From NCBI GenBank assembly GCA_907165065.1, contig OU015529.1, positions 5,071,054 through 5,135,053 of the forward strand: a stretch of 64,000 bases of DNA, in the 5' to 3' direction. Both the position numbers and the translations under genes were made by a program. The stretch comes from Caprimulgus europaeus. Its lineage: Eukaryota > Chordata > Aves > Caprimulgiformes > Caprimulgidae. Each line of letters starts with the position of its first letter. Position 1 is the first letter of the stretch. This document shows, piece by piece, positions 1 to 11,726 of this stretch. Under the pieces are notes generated by a model that was given only the letters and a program-made list of their open reading frames with translations, did no database searches and was not told where the DNA came from.

Positions 1-947
1 CCTTTGCATTTTATTGGCACAAAACTACTTGTGCATTTGCAGTGCTCCCATGCGTATTTACCTATTTACTCCATGATTATTTATTGAAAGCTATCTCATG
101 CTCAGTTACTTTCCCACTTTCTTTTGCTTTAAACATTAAACAGATGCAGTATATTTTCAAATAATTTAAACACAAATCTTGATGAGTGAATTTGCTCCTT
201 CTGCTGCGTCAGTGACTTCTTTTTCCTCCCTGTTCCTTTTTTCCTGTACTGTACATTTCTATCTGTGCTATAAAAGCACTGGCCAATTAGACAGCCTTGG
301 GATCTCAAAGGAGGCCGTGTAATTTCAAATATTTGTATTAGCAAACAAATAAAAATTCTTTATATCTCTCTTCCTCGCTTTGCCCTCCCCGTTGCTCTCT
401 CCTGTTTCTAGAGAAAGGTCACTTGGCAATATCAGATCATTCTCCAAATGGCTTTATTTCTTGTACCCCTGGATGAAAAGCCAGTTACTGCTGTTTGGCT
501 TTTCCAGACTTGTAAAAGAGATTAATGACTGATGCACCGAATAGGCCCCTTCCTACAGCAAGAGTTTTGCCTGAGTGAGAAGTAAAAGTGAGAGAATGTT
601 GCACATGCATGGGGTTATTCGTGAAGCTCCTCAAAGGAAACAGCAGTGAATTTCTTCTTTCACCCCAGAATTTCACTCAGTTACTGGAGTGACTGGTGTC
701 CCGGTATCGGTCAGCAGAAAATAGCTACCAAATCCAATTAGCAGTCGTCCTCAAACAGATCCAGGGAGAGGAAGGCAGCAAGGAGAGTGTAGGATCAGAA
801 TAATTCAGATAATAGGATGGAAGTGCTACTGGCACATGTGGTCCAAGTCCCATTTTCTGATGAAGATCGGTTCATACCACTGCCAGCCTCATGCTTAAAA
901 GGTCACAGCTTCTGTCTTGAATCCCACCTGGGTACGAGATGTTGAGG
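1..947. other. Intergenic, no gene seen
   Basis: AT-rich sequence without a recognisable coding exon, repeat family or RNA gene. Short open frames here have no splice-site support or recognisable family. Confidence 0.6.
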
Positions 948-952
948 CTAAG

Positions 953-1612
953 TGTGGTGGTTTCACTTGGCCAGCACTTGGCTGCAGCCAAACCCAGCCG
1001 CTCACTCCCTCCCCCTGCCAGAGGATAGGGGAGAGAATTGGGAGGGGCAAGGGTAAGGAGACTTGTAGGGTGAGATAAGACCAATTTAATAACTGAAATC
1101 AAATAAAACTTAATAATGATATTAAATCATAATGATATTAAATCATAATGACAATAGTAATAAAACATGCAAATGAGTGGTAGTGATACCCAGTGCCATT
1201 GCTTACCACTTGTTAACCGAGCCAAACCTGTTCCCAGATAACGATCCCAGAGGAGCAACAATCCCAAACCAAAACTGCAATCCCAGGAGAGCGAGAGCCT
1301 GAGCGAGAGCCAGAGAGAGCCAGAGAGGAAGAGCCCCTCATGGATCTCCTGCCCATGGGGGACAGGAGATGGAACAGCCCCTTGGCAGAGCCAAATACCG
1401 GTTTAGCGTATTAATTTAAATATTCCTCACCCCCTGAGATCTTGCACTTGCAGATTGACAAAACACAAAGTCCTTCAACTTACAGCAACAATTTAAAACA
1501 TTGGGATGTTACCTCTGTTCTTTTCAGAACAAATCCCAGCTGAAACCAAAATACAGCGCTATTCCAGCTACTGAAAAGAAACCCAGCTCTGTCTCAGCTA
1601 AAAACCAGGACA
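953..1612 (-). mobile_element. Solo LTR, avian ERV family (copy A)
   Basis: The element runs TG...CA (TGTGGTGG at the left, CCAGGACA at the right) and is bounded on both sides by the perfect 5-bp repeat CTAAG (948-952 and 1613-1617). It shares its sequence with the copies at 40.3, 45.9, 50.1 and 59.7 kb. Read on the minus strand it starts TGTCCTGG. No internal retroviral sequence lies next to it, so it is a solo LTR. The 5-bp duplication fits ERVL-like elements; the class assignment is inference. Confidence 0.85.
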
Positions 1613-1617
1613 CTAAG

Positions 1618-4600
1618 TGACAAAGTAGGAAGGAAAAAATTGAAGACAAGGGCATTTTCCAGGGCATTACACAGCAAGGTAACATTCCTGACATATGAAA
1701 CCTTGATTACTATGCTGCCAAAAAGAAACCAAAACCACCAAAAGCCTGATATTGTTCCCTTCCCACCTGCCCTGTCCTACTCACATTCTGTGCCAGGCTC
1801 ACCAAGGTGGTGGCACCACCCAGCGAATCTTCTGAAAGTCCTCAGGTGCAGTCATAATTTTGGAGGAGTTTTCCTAAAATATTTGAGGAGCGTTAAAAGG
1901 AACCAAAGACATGCTGCAAGACAGCCTCAAAAGCATCTTTTATTTTTTTCCCATTATAATTCCTATCACCTCAACTCCAGCTTTGCTGAATATAATCCCA
2001 TCATCAAAACAATGCAACCTCCTGTTTAAAAATGTTTTAAAACCCCAGGAATGGTTACGTTGCTGCTGGGAAGGGAGCTCACCCTCCCCTAGCTGGCAGC
2101 AAATTAGGAGGCTTGCTGCCTGCAGACAGTCTCCAGCTCCCAGGTTTGGTGGCCAGGACCCTGGGCTGCTTTCTGCTCCCTCTAAGCAGAAGGAGATGTG
2201 CCAGCAGCCTGGTGAAGCCATGGGGTACAGAGCCACCGTGCCAGGATCCTGTGTCACAGGTTATGGCCAGCTCAGTCCCGGGCTGGATGGGGATGGCTGA
2301 TGGAAGGATCTCTGCCTCCTCTCCAACCTGCCATTCAGATGTACTCCACAACTGGCTGAAAGCCATTATTCCTCCAACTGTTGCTTCTTTTTAAGTAATA
2401 CAGCTGCTCTGCACAATCCTAACCACCTTTTTGATTGTTCATTAGGGACCTGCAATACTCTTGGTTTATTCCATTTAAAGCTGGGTTTAACTAACAGTAG
2501 TTATGTGCCCCATCACCTCTTCATTATTAGACTGAATTGCTTCCTAAGGACCAAATCATGCAGAGTCTCGCAGTTTCTGCGAGGCGCCGGGCACCTTCTC
2601 TTCTCATCCATTTCACTTAGGCAGCTGCATTTGATGGAAATTGATGGCAGGCTGGGGCTGGACGAGTCCTGAGCTGCTGTTCAGATTCTGCATTCGAAAT
2701 CTTCATTTGCAGCAAACAATGATGCACGTGACTCCCCTTAATGCAAGTTAATGTCTGCGTGACCATCAAGGAACGAAGGCGTAATAAAGGATCAATAATC
2801 GCAATGATCTCAGTAACGGGTTTGAAATATTTAACCAGAGGCAACAATTAAGGTTCTTTTGATGTTGCAAACTTAAAGCCTACAGTCTTGAAGCCGAGTC
2901 AAGTGTCTTTGCCCTTAATGATTGTACAAGTTCCCCTAAACGATGCCTCCTCCTGCTCAAGCTCAGCTACTTACAGAGCCGGCAGAGAAACAAAGTCAGG
3001 CTTTGAAAATCACCTTCAATTGCAATGAACTTTTCTCCTTCGCTAGCTTCTCATCGCTTCTAAACAATGCTAAACTAAAGATAACATTTATAATTTAACT
3101 TGCTATCTAGCAAGCCATTAAATGATTCCCAAGGAAATTTTGGATCAAGAGGACTTGCCTTTTGTAAAACAGAAAGATCTGCCAGCGTTCCTCAGCTGAT
3201 GGGGGCTGAAATGTTATTGGGCTTTGTTTTTCTGAATGATATTCAGATTTTGGGAATGAAGAAGAATATTTGCTTGCTAGTAGCCTGAATTCCACTGGGA
3301 TACAAATCTCTGTCTCTTTGAGAATGATAAAAGAAGTCAGGCAGGGTATTGTATACCGTCTTGCATTAAGAAAAACTCGGAGGTTTAAGGCCATCTGTAT
3401 TTAAATCCAAGGACAGATGAGACATTTAAATTTTAGTAGCACTCAGTTATATACCTGACATAGAGAAATGGCTGCAATCCTTTTTATCAGGCTGGAGAAT
3501 AGGCATTAAATGACAAAATATTAGTCAGGCCATAGATCCACGAAACCTGTAAGATCTGCAGCAGCTTCATTAAATCTGGTTTTTTATCAGAGGGGAGAGA
3601 AGGGGCTGGTATAACATTGCCAGCATTTGAGGCATTGGGCTTTTAGAGGATCGCTGCCAGATACTTCATCCATCTGTCTATTTTCATATTTATTGTTTTA
3701 CCAATCACTTTATTCATCCATCTGTTCATCTGTGTAAACCCATTTTTTAAAATTTTAATTTTTATTTATAGACTGACCTTAATAAACTCTCCTCAAGTAC
3801 TGGGTGTTTATCACTGTCATGGATGAAAACGTTATTAATGACAGGAGGGCTGAGCGGGGAAGACGACTGCCCTTTAAATTCCTTTTCAGCTGACTGGACC
3901 GCAGCAACTCAGCTGGGTGGAGGTGGCTGGATCGATAAGGTCAGAGTTCAGTCACTGGTCCCATCTCCTCTGTCATCCCCATCACTCCCAGCTAACGATG
4001 CCTGCAGGTGGAGCGGGGGCACGTGGCTACGTTTATGAATTACCTCGCTCCGTAGCAAAGGCTTTTCCGCCCCATAGGAAAAGCTGGGGGTAGCCCAGGA
4101 TATTTATTTTGAAATGTATACAAGGGAAGACGTGGATGTCAGTACAAGAAAAGCAGCCTGGTGTTTTTAGAGTAAATATCAGTGGCTCGTAGTGCAGTGC
4201 TGGCACCGTGGGTTTCAGCTTTTCCAGGGGAATTCTGATTAAACATAAATAAGAGATGCGCCGGTCGTTAAATGCTCCCCACATCGCACGAAGGAATGAG
4301 AGGTGAGTTCATTTTCAGCACATAACTTTGTACTTTCAGTCCAACTACTTAAACTGCCTGACTTGCCAGGAATCCAGGGCTAATAGCCACAATTGCATGC
4401 ACCTCTGTATTTGCCCGCAACAGCCAGGGCTTTGATACCTACACCTGGTTGGGCAAGAAAAGAAATAGATGTATTTCATTTCGCAGGTACCTAACAGTTC
4501 AGAAAATGCCATTTATTACTACTAATCATGTCCTTATTTAATTGCCAACAGCAATACAGATGATGGTTACACTGAAAATAGAAGGTGGCAAGAATATCTC

Positions 4601-5815
4601 AAAGTACCTCAAAATTATACACCTATGGATTAAGAGCATTTCAGCTTTCTGACAGGTAATAGTCACGGGGTGGCTATAAATGCTTTACGAGTTCACTGCG
4701 CTGACAGAACGTCTAACCTTGCCCCCCCAAAATACATTTTTATTCTGCTGACTTAAAGTAGGTTTGATAAACACTCTCCAGGATAACTCAACCCTCACGT
4801 TTTATCTTTGGTTGGCCTAGGTGCCGCGTTTGCGACGAGGAGTTTTGCCGTGAAAGATGTGGCTGTGAGGCTGGGGACGTTCCTCTCATGGCTTCATCTC
4901 ATCTCCCGGCTCATTACAAGCCTTGGATTCCTGCCTGGGATTTTATTTTGACATCAGAGGTGTAAATCAAGTCATAAACATATTTAAACGAATGTTGTTG
5001 AAAAATCCGTAATTCTGACAGCGAAATGAGCAACAAAAAGTGCATATAATATTTGGTGACATGTAATTTTAACTTCATCCAGTCTCTTTCCTTTTGAGAC
5101 ATTGTTACCTGCAGGTTAAGGCAATAAAATAAGGATGTACAAGAATGTGTCAAATGTAGGGCTTCCCTAAATTACACTCTGAGGCACAGATTAATACATT
5201 TAATACATTCCAGTCATGAGTGAAGTACTTATAGCAGAACAACTGCTCCTTCAGTGATATCATTCACTGGAATGAACTACAGCTAACAGTGACAAGCTGG
5301 AAAAATGCCCCCACTTTTCAAACTGTACAAATGGCATTTGGACACAGTAACTCAAAACTGGACACTTCATTTCAAGTTTAAAGCTAGTGGTCCAGTCAAA
5401 AGCTATTACTCCATCTTCTTTATTTGTAGTCCATGCTTTTGTGCTCTTTAAGAATCAAATAAATACTGGTGTAATGGTTAGCAACTGCCAGTTCAACGAA
5501 AAATACTGCTAAATTCACCAATAAGTCTTTTTTCTACACACACAAATTTATGACATAAGAACTGAACCCATTCCTGTTACAATGTCTGGATAGTTTTTTA
5601 ATGTAGAGGGAGACTCACTTTAGTGATAAGAGTTTAAACCTCAACTACTTTTTCCTTCTTTCTGGATCATACATCTAGATAGAGAGGAGCGTGAAATAAA
5701 CGAGCGGCGTGTGTAAACCAAGGTGCGCTGAGTTGACCCGTTCTCAGCTCCATCAATCCTGCAGAGGCAAGTGATCTCCGGAGCTCTGCAGCCTCTTGCA
5801 CCCAATACTCTTTCC
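1618..5815. other. Intergenic, possible conserved non-coding sequence
   Basis: No gene or known repeat was recognised. Roughly 2.55-3.3 kb is free of repeats, keeps scattered CpGs and many TAAT/CAATT homeodomain-type cores. In human the HMX3/HMX2 homeobox genes lie beyond ACADSB on this side, so distal enhancers are plausible. That is inference only. Confidence 0.35.
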
Positions 5816-6135
5816 CTGAGATTATTTAAAAGCAGAGAGATTATTTGCACTGAGATTATTTAAAAGAAAGAGATAATTTGCACTGAGATTATTTAAAAGC
5901 AGAGAGATTATTTGCACTGAGATTATTTAAAAGCAGAGAGATTATTTGCACTGAGATTATTTAAAAGCAGAGAGGTTATCTGCATTGATATTATTTAAAA
6001 GGAGAGAGATTATTTGCATTGAGATTACTTAAAACAGAGAGATTATTTGCACTGAGATTATTTAAAAGATAGTATTTGCTGTGAGATTATTTAAAAGCAA
6101 AGAGATTGTTTGCACTGGGATTATTTAAAAGCAGA
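5816..6135. repeat. Minisatellite, about 34-bp unit, about 10 copies
   Basis: Tandem copies of a unit that begins CTGAGATTATTTAAAAG and ends ATTATTTGCA. Most units are 33-35 bp; the eighth is shortened to about 29 bp and the last is partial. The units differ by a few substitutions and small indels, so the array has aged somewhat. Each unit contains the AT palindrome TTTAAA. Confidence 0.95.
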
Positions 6136-6701
6136 TGCAAGATCTGCCCCCTCCTCCACATTTTTTTAAGACCTTGATGGAGAAGGGAAGGTGACTGAGC
6201 TGGGTACAAGCTCACTAGATGCCTCCTCCTTGTCACTTCTGTACAACCCTCTTTGGTTCACTGTTTGCAAGTCCCTCCCCCTCGAAGGGACACCCTGAGC
6301 CTCCCACCCTGCCCCACTGCTGTCTGGACAATAGTTAGATCCTAGGTTGTGATCACCACAGACATCCCTGCATGTGCCCCTGCAAAGGGAAGGAGCAGCA
6401 CTACCCGTTGGCCGAGGAGGACTTTGTACAGAAAGAAGAAGTTGCCCAGGGAATGGAGCTGGTTGCTTTCCATCCACAGTAGCACCACGTGCAGGCTTCA
6501 GGGCTTGAGTGTTCAGTTCCTGCTTTGATCTGCCTGTATAAAATAACCGATGCTGACAGGTACAAGGCTTGAGCTCCTCCGTAGCGATCAGCACGTGCAT
6601 CGTACCCCCAGAGAAATCACTCATCTTTGCAGTTAGAAGACTTAAAAATATGGGGCTGTTCTCAAGTTTCTTTTCCACCTCTGCAGGCTCTGCAGTGGTC
6701 C
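6136..6701. other. No gene recognised
   Basis: A moderately GC-rich stretch between the minisatellite and the tandem duplication. It is open on the minus strand for 170 codons (6166-6678), but the product is of unknown family and no splice sites support it. Confidence 0.4.
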
Positions 6702-7678
6702 CATCATCAGAAGACCCCTGGTATCTGAAACACTCAAGAAAAAGTGTCTGGAAACAGGAATTATTTCAATAATTTCACAGAAATTACTTACATTTCCTTT
6801 TATTCAGTTTCTTGAAGATACCGATGCTGAGACAAACAAGGATTTTATGATGTTCTAAGTAATTCCATTTGGTGTCATAATTACCATCTTGATTAATTCT
6901 ATCCACATAGAAAATTATGAGGGCTTTCTTTTTTTTTTTCTTTTCTTTTCGTATCTGCTGGGTACATTTTAAAGATTTTGTATTAACTGCAAACAATGTG
7001 AGTTGAGAAGAACTGTGACAGTCTGCAAACAAAGCACCTTTAGTGACTGTGAAGGGATAAATGACAAGTGTAACAGGGGCAGGACTGTCCCCCTGATCTC
7101 TGCATTGATATTATGAGAATACAAAGACCCTGTAAGCTATTGTTCAGATAAAAGTAGGCTGCTAATACCTGTACCTCTGCCACCTCACTTCTTCCACTGC
7201 TGGCACTGAACATGTCTGTTATTATCTTTCCTTCCTGGAGAGAAGCTCCTTACGATTTGCTGTGTGTTGAATGAGACATCAGAGCTCAACAGCCCCAGCC
7301 CTGTAACATCCAGTGGGATGCACATCCCACGCGGTGTAACTCACTTTTGAAATGAGTACATCATCAGAACACCCCTGGTATCTGAAACACTCAAGAAAAG
7401 GTGTCTGGAAACAGAAATTATCTTAATAATTCCACAGAAATCACTTACATTTTATTTTATTCAGTTTTTTGAAGATACTGATGCTGAGACAAACAAAGAT
7501 TTCATGATGTTTGGTCCACTGCTGGCACTGAACATGTCTGTTATTATCTTTCCTTCCTGGAGAGAAGCTCCTTACGATTTGCTACGTGTTGAATGAGATA
7601 TCAAAGCTCAACAGCCCCAGCCCTGCAGCATCCAGTGGGATGCACGTCCCATGTGGTGTAACTCACTTTGGAAATGAC
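6702..7678. repeat. Tandem segmental duplication with an internal gap
   Basis: Copy 1 is 6702-7355 and copy 2 is 7359-7678. Positions 6702-6854 match 7359-7511, and 7193-7355 match 7515-7678, at roughly 90 percent or better by eye. The middle of copy 1 (about 6855-7192) is missing from copy 2, so a deletion followed the duplication, or an insertion entered copy 1. Both copies carry TCTGTTATTATCTTTCC and CCAGTGGGATGCAC. Confidence 0.92.
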
Positions 7679-8736
7679 AGGCTGGAAGACTGGGACACAT
7701 GGAGGTTTTTAAAAATTATTTAAGATTATTTTAATCCTTTGACCTTGGCAAGATGACACCACTTTTGGATGATTAGCTGATATTCTAAATAAGTAACATT
7801 TTAATTTCATAAGCAGAAAGACTTGCAAGTTTTTCTCCTGGGTCTTGCTGTAGCCTCCAAAAGAAGTGTGAGGAACCAGAGAGGCTGTAAGAGGTACTTG
7901 TCTGTCCAAGTGTGCTGTAACACAGCTCACATGGTGCTGAATTCCCCAGGACTGGCAAAGTCTGCCCTTACTGAAAGCACTGACAATCCATTCCTGAAGT
8001 TTCCACGTGGCCCTCATCCCCTAGCAAGAGAATGAGAGACCACAGGACGCTGCAGGGTGAGCCCTGAGGAAGAGGAAGGGCTGTGGATACTTGGAAAAAT
8101 ATTCACAATTAATATCCATTTGAAACACAGAATTGGTGCCTCTTTTCCTTCCCCTTCCTGCCATTCTGTGAAACAGCTTCAGAGTGAGGAACCTATTATT
8201 GGCCATTGCACATCATTAATTTGAGAATCATTTATCATCTGCTGCATCTTATGATCCTGCATTACACTGCACAATATTGTCATCCCAGCATAGGAAGCAT
8301 CACCTGTTTCAAGCATAACACCACAGACCAGAGTTACTCAGTCTGAGAAAGACCTAAACTAGACATCACAGAGCAGTGCAAGGGTGGAGCTGACATAAAC
8401 TGTGGTTGTGAAAATACATCATGGATGATGGCTTTATGTAAAGAGAATCGGAGTGCAGGCAACAGCTCTGAAGCTTGGAGATCCAAATTAGATCCTTCAA
8501 AATCCAAATTTTGAGAGTATAAACCAATCCTATTAGTTCACTGTATTTTAAAACTATGCCAAGGGCTCAACAACTCCTATCTTTGATAGGCTTCTAACAG
8601 AGAATATGTTTAGTTTTACCTGGTTTAGCACCAGTGAGTCCATGAATAGACTTCACTGTTTATTGACAGCACTGAAGGCTTTGGCCACTGAAAGACTTGT
8701 TGGATGGCAGTGTCTATGGCCTCGCTAGGCAGAGCT
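7679..8736. other. Intergenic, nothing recognised
   Basis: AT-rich sequence between the duplication and the CR1 tail. I see no coding exon, RNA gene or known repeat. Confidence 0.5.
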
Positions 8737-9180
8737 CACAGCATTGCCTGGATTGGAAAAGACCTTTAAGATCATCAAGTCCAATTATTAACCCAACACT
8801 GACAAGTCCCCGACTAACCCATGTCCCTCAGCACTGTGTCTACACGACTCTTCAATCCCTCCAGGGATGGGGACTCCACCACTGCCCTGGACAACCCCTT
8901 CCAATGCCTCAGAACCCTTCCAGCAAAGAAATTCCTCCTCACATCCAATCTCAGCTGCCCTTGGTGCAACTTGAGGCCATTTCCTCTTGTCCTGTCCCTT
9001 GGTCCTTGGTTGAACAGACCCATCCCCACCTCTCTCCACCCTCCTTGCAGGGACTTGGACAGAGCCAGAAGGTCTCCCCTCAGCCTCCTTTTCTCCAGGC
9101 TCAACACCCCCAGTTCCCTCAGCCGGGAACTCAGCACACTTGTGCTCCAGACCCTTCCCCAGCTCCGTTGAGACCATCTG
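8737..9180 (-). mobile_element. CR1 LINE 3' fragment
   Basis: On the minus strand the translation shows the conserved C-terminal CR1 reverse-transcriptase tail ([13 protein letters not shown]-type motif, seen here as [15 protein letters not shown], then NGLKL and VESPSLE). The 3' end carries the usual CR1 sequence corresponding to GGATTGGAAAAGACC on the plus strand. It is truncated at its 5' end and has frame breaks. It belongs to a different subfamily from the 11.7-kb copy. Confidence 0.92.
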
Positions 9181-9205
9181 AGCACGAAGCCCAGCCTGAC
9201 TGAAC

Positions 9206-11207
9206 CGAGGCTGCAGTGTCTATTACATGTAAAGGGGCTTTGGATTCAGCCAAGAGAGCAGTGCTGAGCAGAGACCACTACAGCTGCAGGACCAGTTCTT
9301 ATGTCACTCATCTGACTTCACTCGCAGGAACAAAGCATAGAGCAGAGAGGATTCAGGGCTAGGGATGTTTTTTTACCAGTCCATGCTTCTGCTCTTTAAG
9401 TTTTTCTTAAAAGTAATCTAGATGTAGGTCTATATTAGTCCACATCTAAGCCTAATCCAGCTTGGAAACACTTTGAAGCAAAATATATATATTTTTTTCT
9501 TTTACCCAGATAACTGGGGTTTATATGCATCTTGTACGACAGGCTGCAGCTAGAGCTCCTAGATCAATAGAAGTAAGAATGAAAAACAACACCATGTTCT
9601 AAATTGCTATGACTAATAAAAAAACCCCAATTCAATCCATACTTGCAGGATTTTATCAGTGACCAAGTACTAATTCAAAATTTTACCAGTGTCCACCTGT
9701 TTTTCCATGGAATAATAGCAAAAAGTATTTCCAATTCTGATTTTCTCATTAAATCATGTTGACAAAATAATTTAAAAATTAAATGAACTCCTTTTCAGAA
9801 GAACTCTCCTCAAGGCACACACATGGGAAGCAGCCCTCAAACATGTCACTCTTGGAAAACCCAACACGACGTTAGGAGACCCGACCGTCCTGCTGCAGCG
9901 CCCGTGCAGAACACAGAGCACAGGGTAATCTGACAAAATAATTGGATTACACATGCACAATTCAGACTTTCAGTTACTGGGTGCTTTCTTGCTCCTAGTT
10001 TCCACAGGAAAGTCAGTTTTTTTGTTCCTTAAGTCCTTGTACTGCTTATTTACATATGAAAAGGTAAGTTTATAAAAGAGCTTTCCTATTTTACTACATC
10101 TAATAGTTAATAATTTAAATCTGTAGCCATTGTCATCATATAGATTGACACAAATGGCATATGGATCATTCTGGGGATGAGGGTTAGTTTCTTTTAAGAG
10201 AGAATTGTTTTAGTTTTTGCAGGAAATTAATCAGGGGAATGGGCTTTGTGGAGCATGGAGCAAATCTAATCTGTTCTTTGTTCAAATTTGCCTTGCTCCA
10301 ATTCCTAGCAATTGTAGACAACATGCTCTTTTGTTCGGGAGCCACTTGTTACATGCATAATTAGAGACTGCAGTAGCTGTGTTTAAAGAAAAACTGTTTT
10401 CCAATGTAATGTGTGATCTTGATAATAGTATTTTCATCAAAGGTAGCAATTACATTCATTAAGCTGGGACTGGCAAGGCAGCAAGGAAATTAAGTGGAAG
10501 GTGAATAAAAAGCTCCCCGTTTCTTTTTAAAATCTCTGGCTCTTTATAAGTTGAAATGCACCATGTTGAGCTGCAAACTGGAAAATACATACTGAATATA
10601 AAAAAAAAAGAAAGAAAGAAAGAAAAAAAATAAAGTCCTCCTTAACCTTTCTGAATAATGATCCAGAAGATATCCTAGGGACACCTACTATAGATGCACT
10701 TTTCAAATTAAAGGGCTTTATTCTACATTAATTTCTTATGCAAGTTTTAAACGAGCTCAACATATGATTCAGGTCTTTAAAGGCTCCAGGGCTCTCTAGG
10801 ATTAATTCACTGTTCTTTTCACACATAAATTAATTGTTTTGTGTTCTCAAAAACAGCAAACAGCACATAAATCAACCAGTTTAGAAAAGATGTGAGGCTG
10901 GTACCTTTTGCAAATCACTGAAGTTGGCTATTTACACTTCATTATTATAACATGTAACTTTTAAAGGAAAGGCTGGAAAAGTAGGACACGTGTTGTTAAT
11001 TCTAAGCAGATTTCTTGAGCGCAGAACTCATTTTTGCAATTTGATTCCTTGAAAGACAAAAGTTGTGGAGCACTGAAAAGCCATTCTTCCAGCACTCTAA
11101 TTATATTTTTCTGAGTTAATAATTCAATTAGACATCACTAATGTATTTGCAAACATTCCCTTCTAAAAATAGCTAAGTTGTTTGGGGTTTTGTTTTGTTG
11201 TGTCCAT
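9206..11207. other. Intergenic, AT-rich, possible conserved element near 10.6-11.2 kb
   Basis: No exon was recognised. A GAAA-rich low-complexity patch lies near 10.60-10.63 kb. The stretch that follows is repeat-free with many ATTA/TAAT cores and could be conserved non-coding DNA. I have no alignment to support this. Confidence 0.35.
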
Positions 11208-11233
11208 CCCCCCCCCCCCCCCCTTTTTTTTTT
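11208..11233. repeat. Poly-C/poly-T tract
   Basis: A run of about 16 C followed directly by about 10 T. This is simple low-complexity sequence, and its length is likely uncertain in an assembly. Confidence 0.95.
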
Positions 11234-11726
11234 GCCTTAAGCCTTGCAACAGTGAGATTTGCAGATAGAAAAATGTAGAAATCTGAAGATGTGAGCCCTG
11301 GGAGGGCTGTGCCCAGCTTGCAGGCTCCCCCAGGCACTCCTGCTGAGCACACACACAGGAATCTCATTTTTTAACTCCAAAATGTAATCCTGTTTTGTTT
11401 TGTTTTTTCCCAGGCACTGTATCGCAGGCTGAGAAGCGACGGGAAATGGGTCCATCTCCTCGTACCTTTGTCCTGGGAAGTTGTTATTTCAGATGCAGGC
11501 TGAACCCTCATTTTACACACAGGCAAAATACCCACTTGAGGGATCTCAGTGAGCATCAATCAAAGCAGATGACACTGCAGCAAGTGGGGCAAGTCTAATT
11601 TACAAGCACTTAGAGCAGGACAGGTGCCGAGATGCAGGCGACAGCAGGTACCGTGCTCCCTCCTGAACAGGGATGTCCCAGCGCACTCTCATCTCGAGGC
11701 AAGAGAGAAAAATGAAGCCAGAACCT

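Noticed and set aside
5816-6135. Regular repeats that could suggest a CRISPR array
   Set aside because: The units are directly adjacent with no unique spacers, and the DNA is vertebrate.
6166-6678. A 170-codon minus-strand frame
   Set aside because: No recognised motif, no splice support, and it ends by chance near the tandem duplication.
8697-9203. A 168-codon plus-strand frame
   Set aside because: It is the antisense strand of a CR1 3' fragment.
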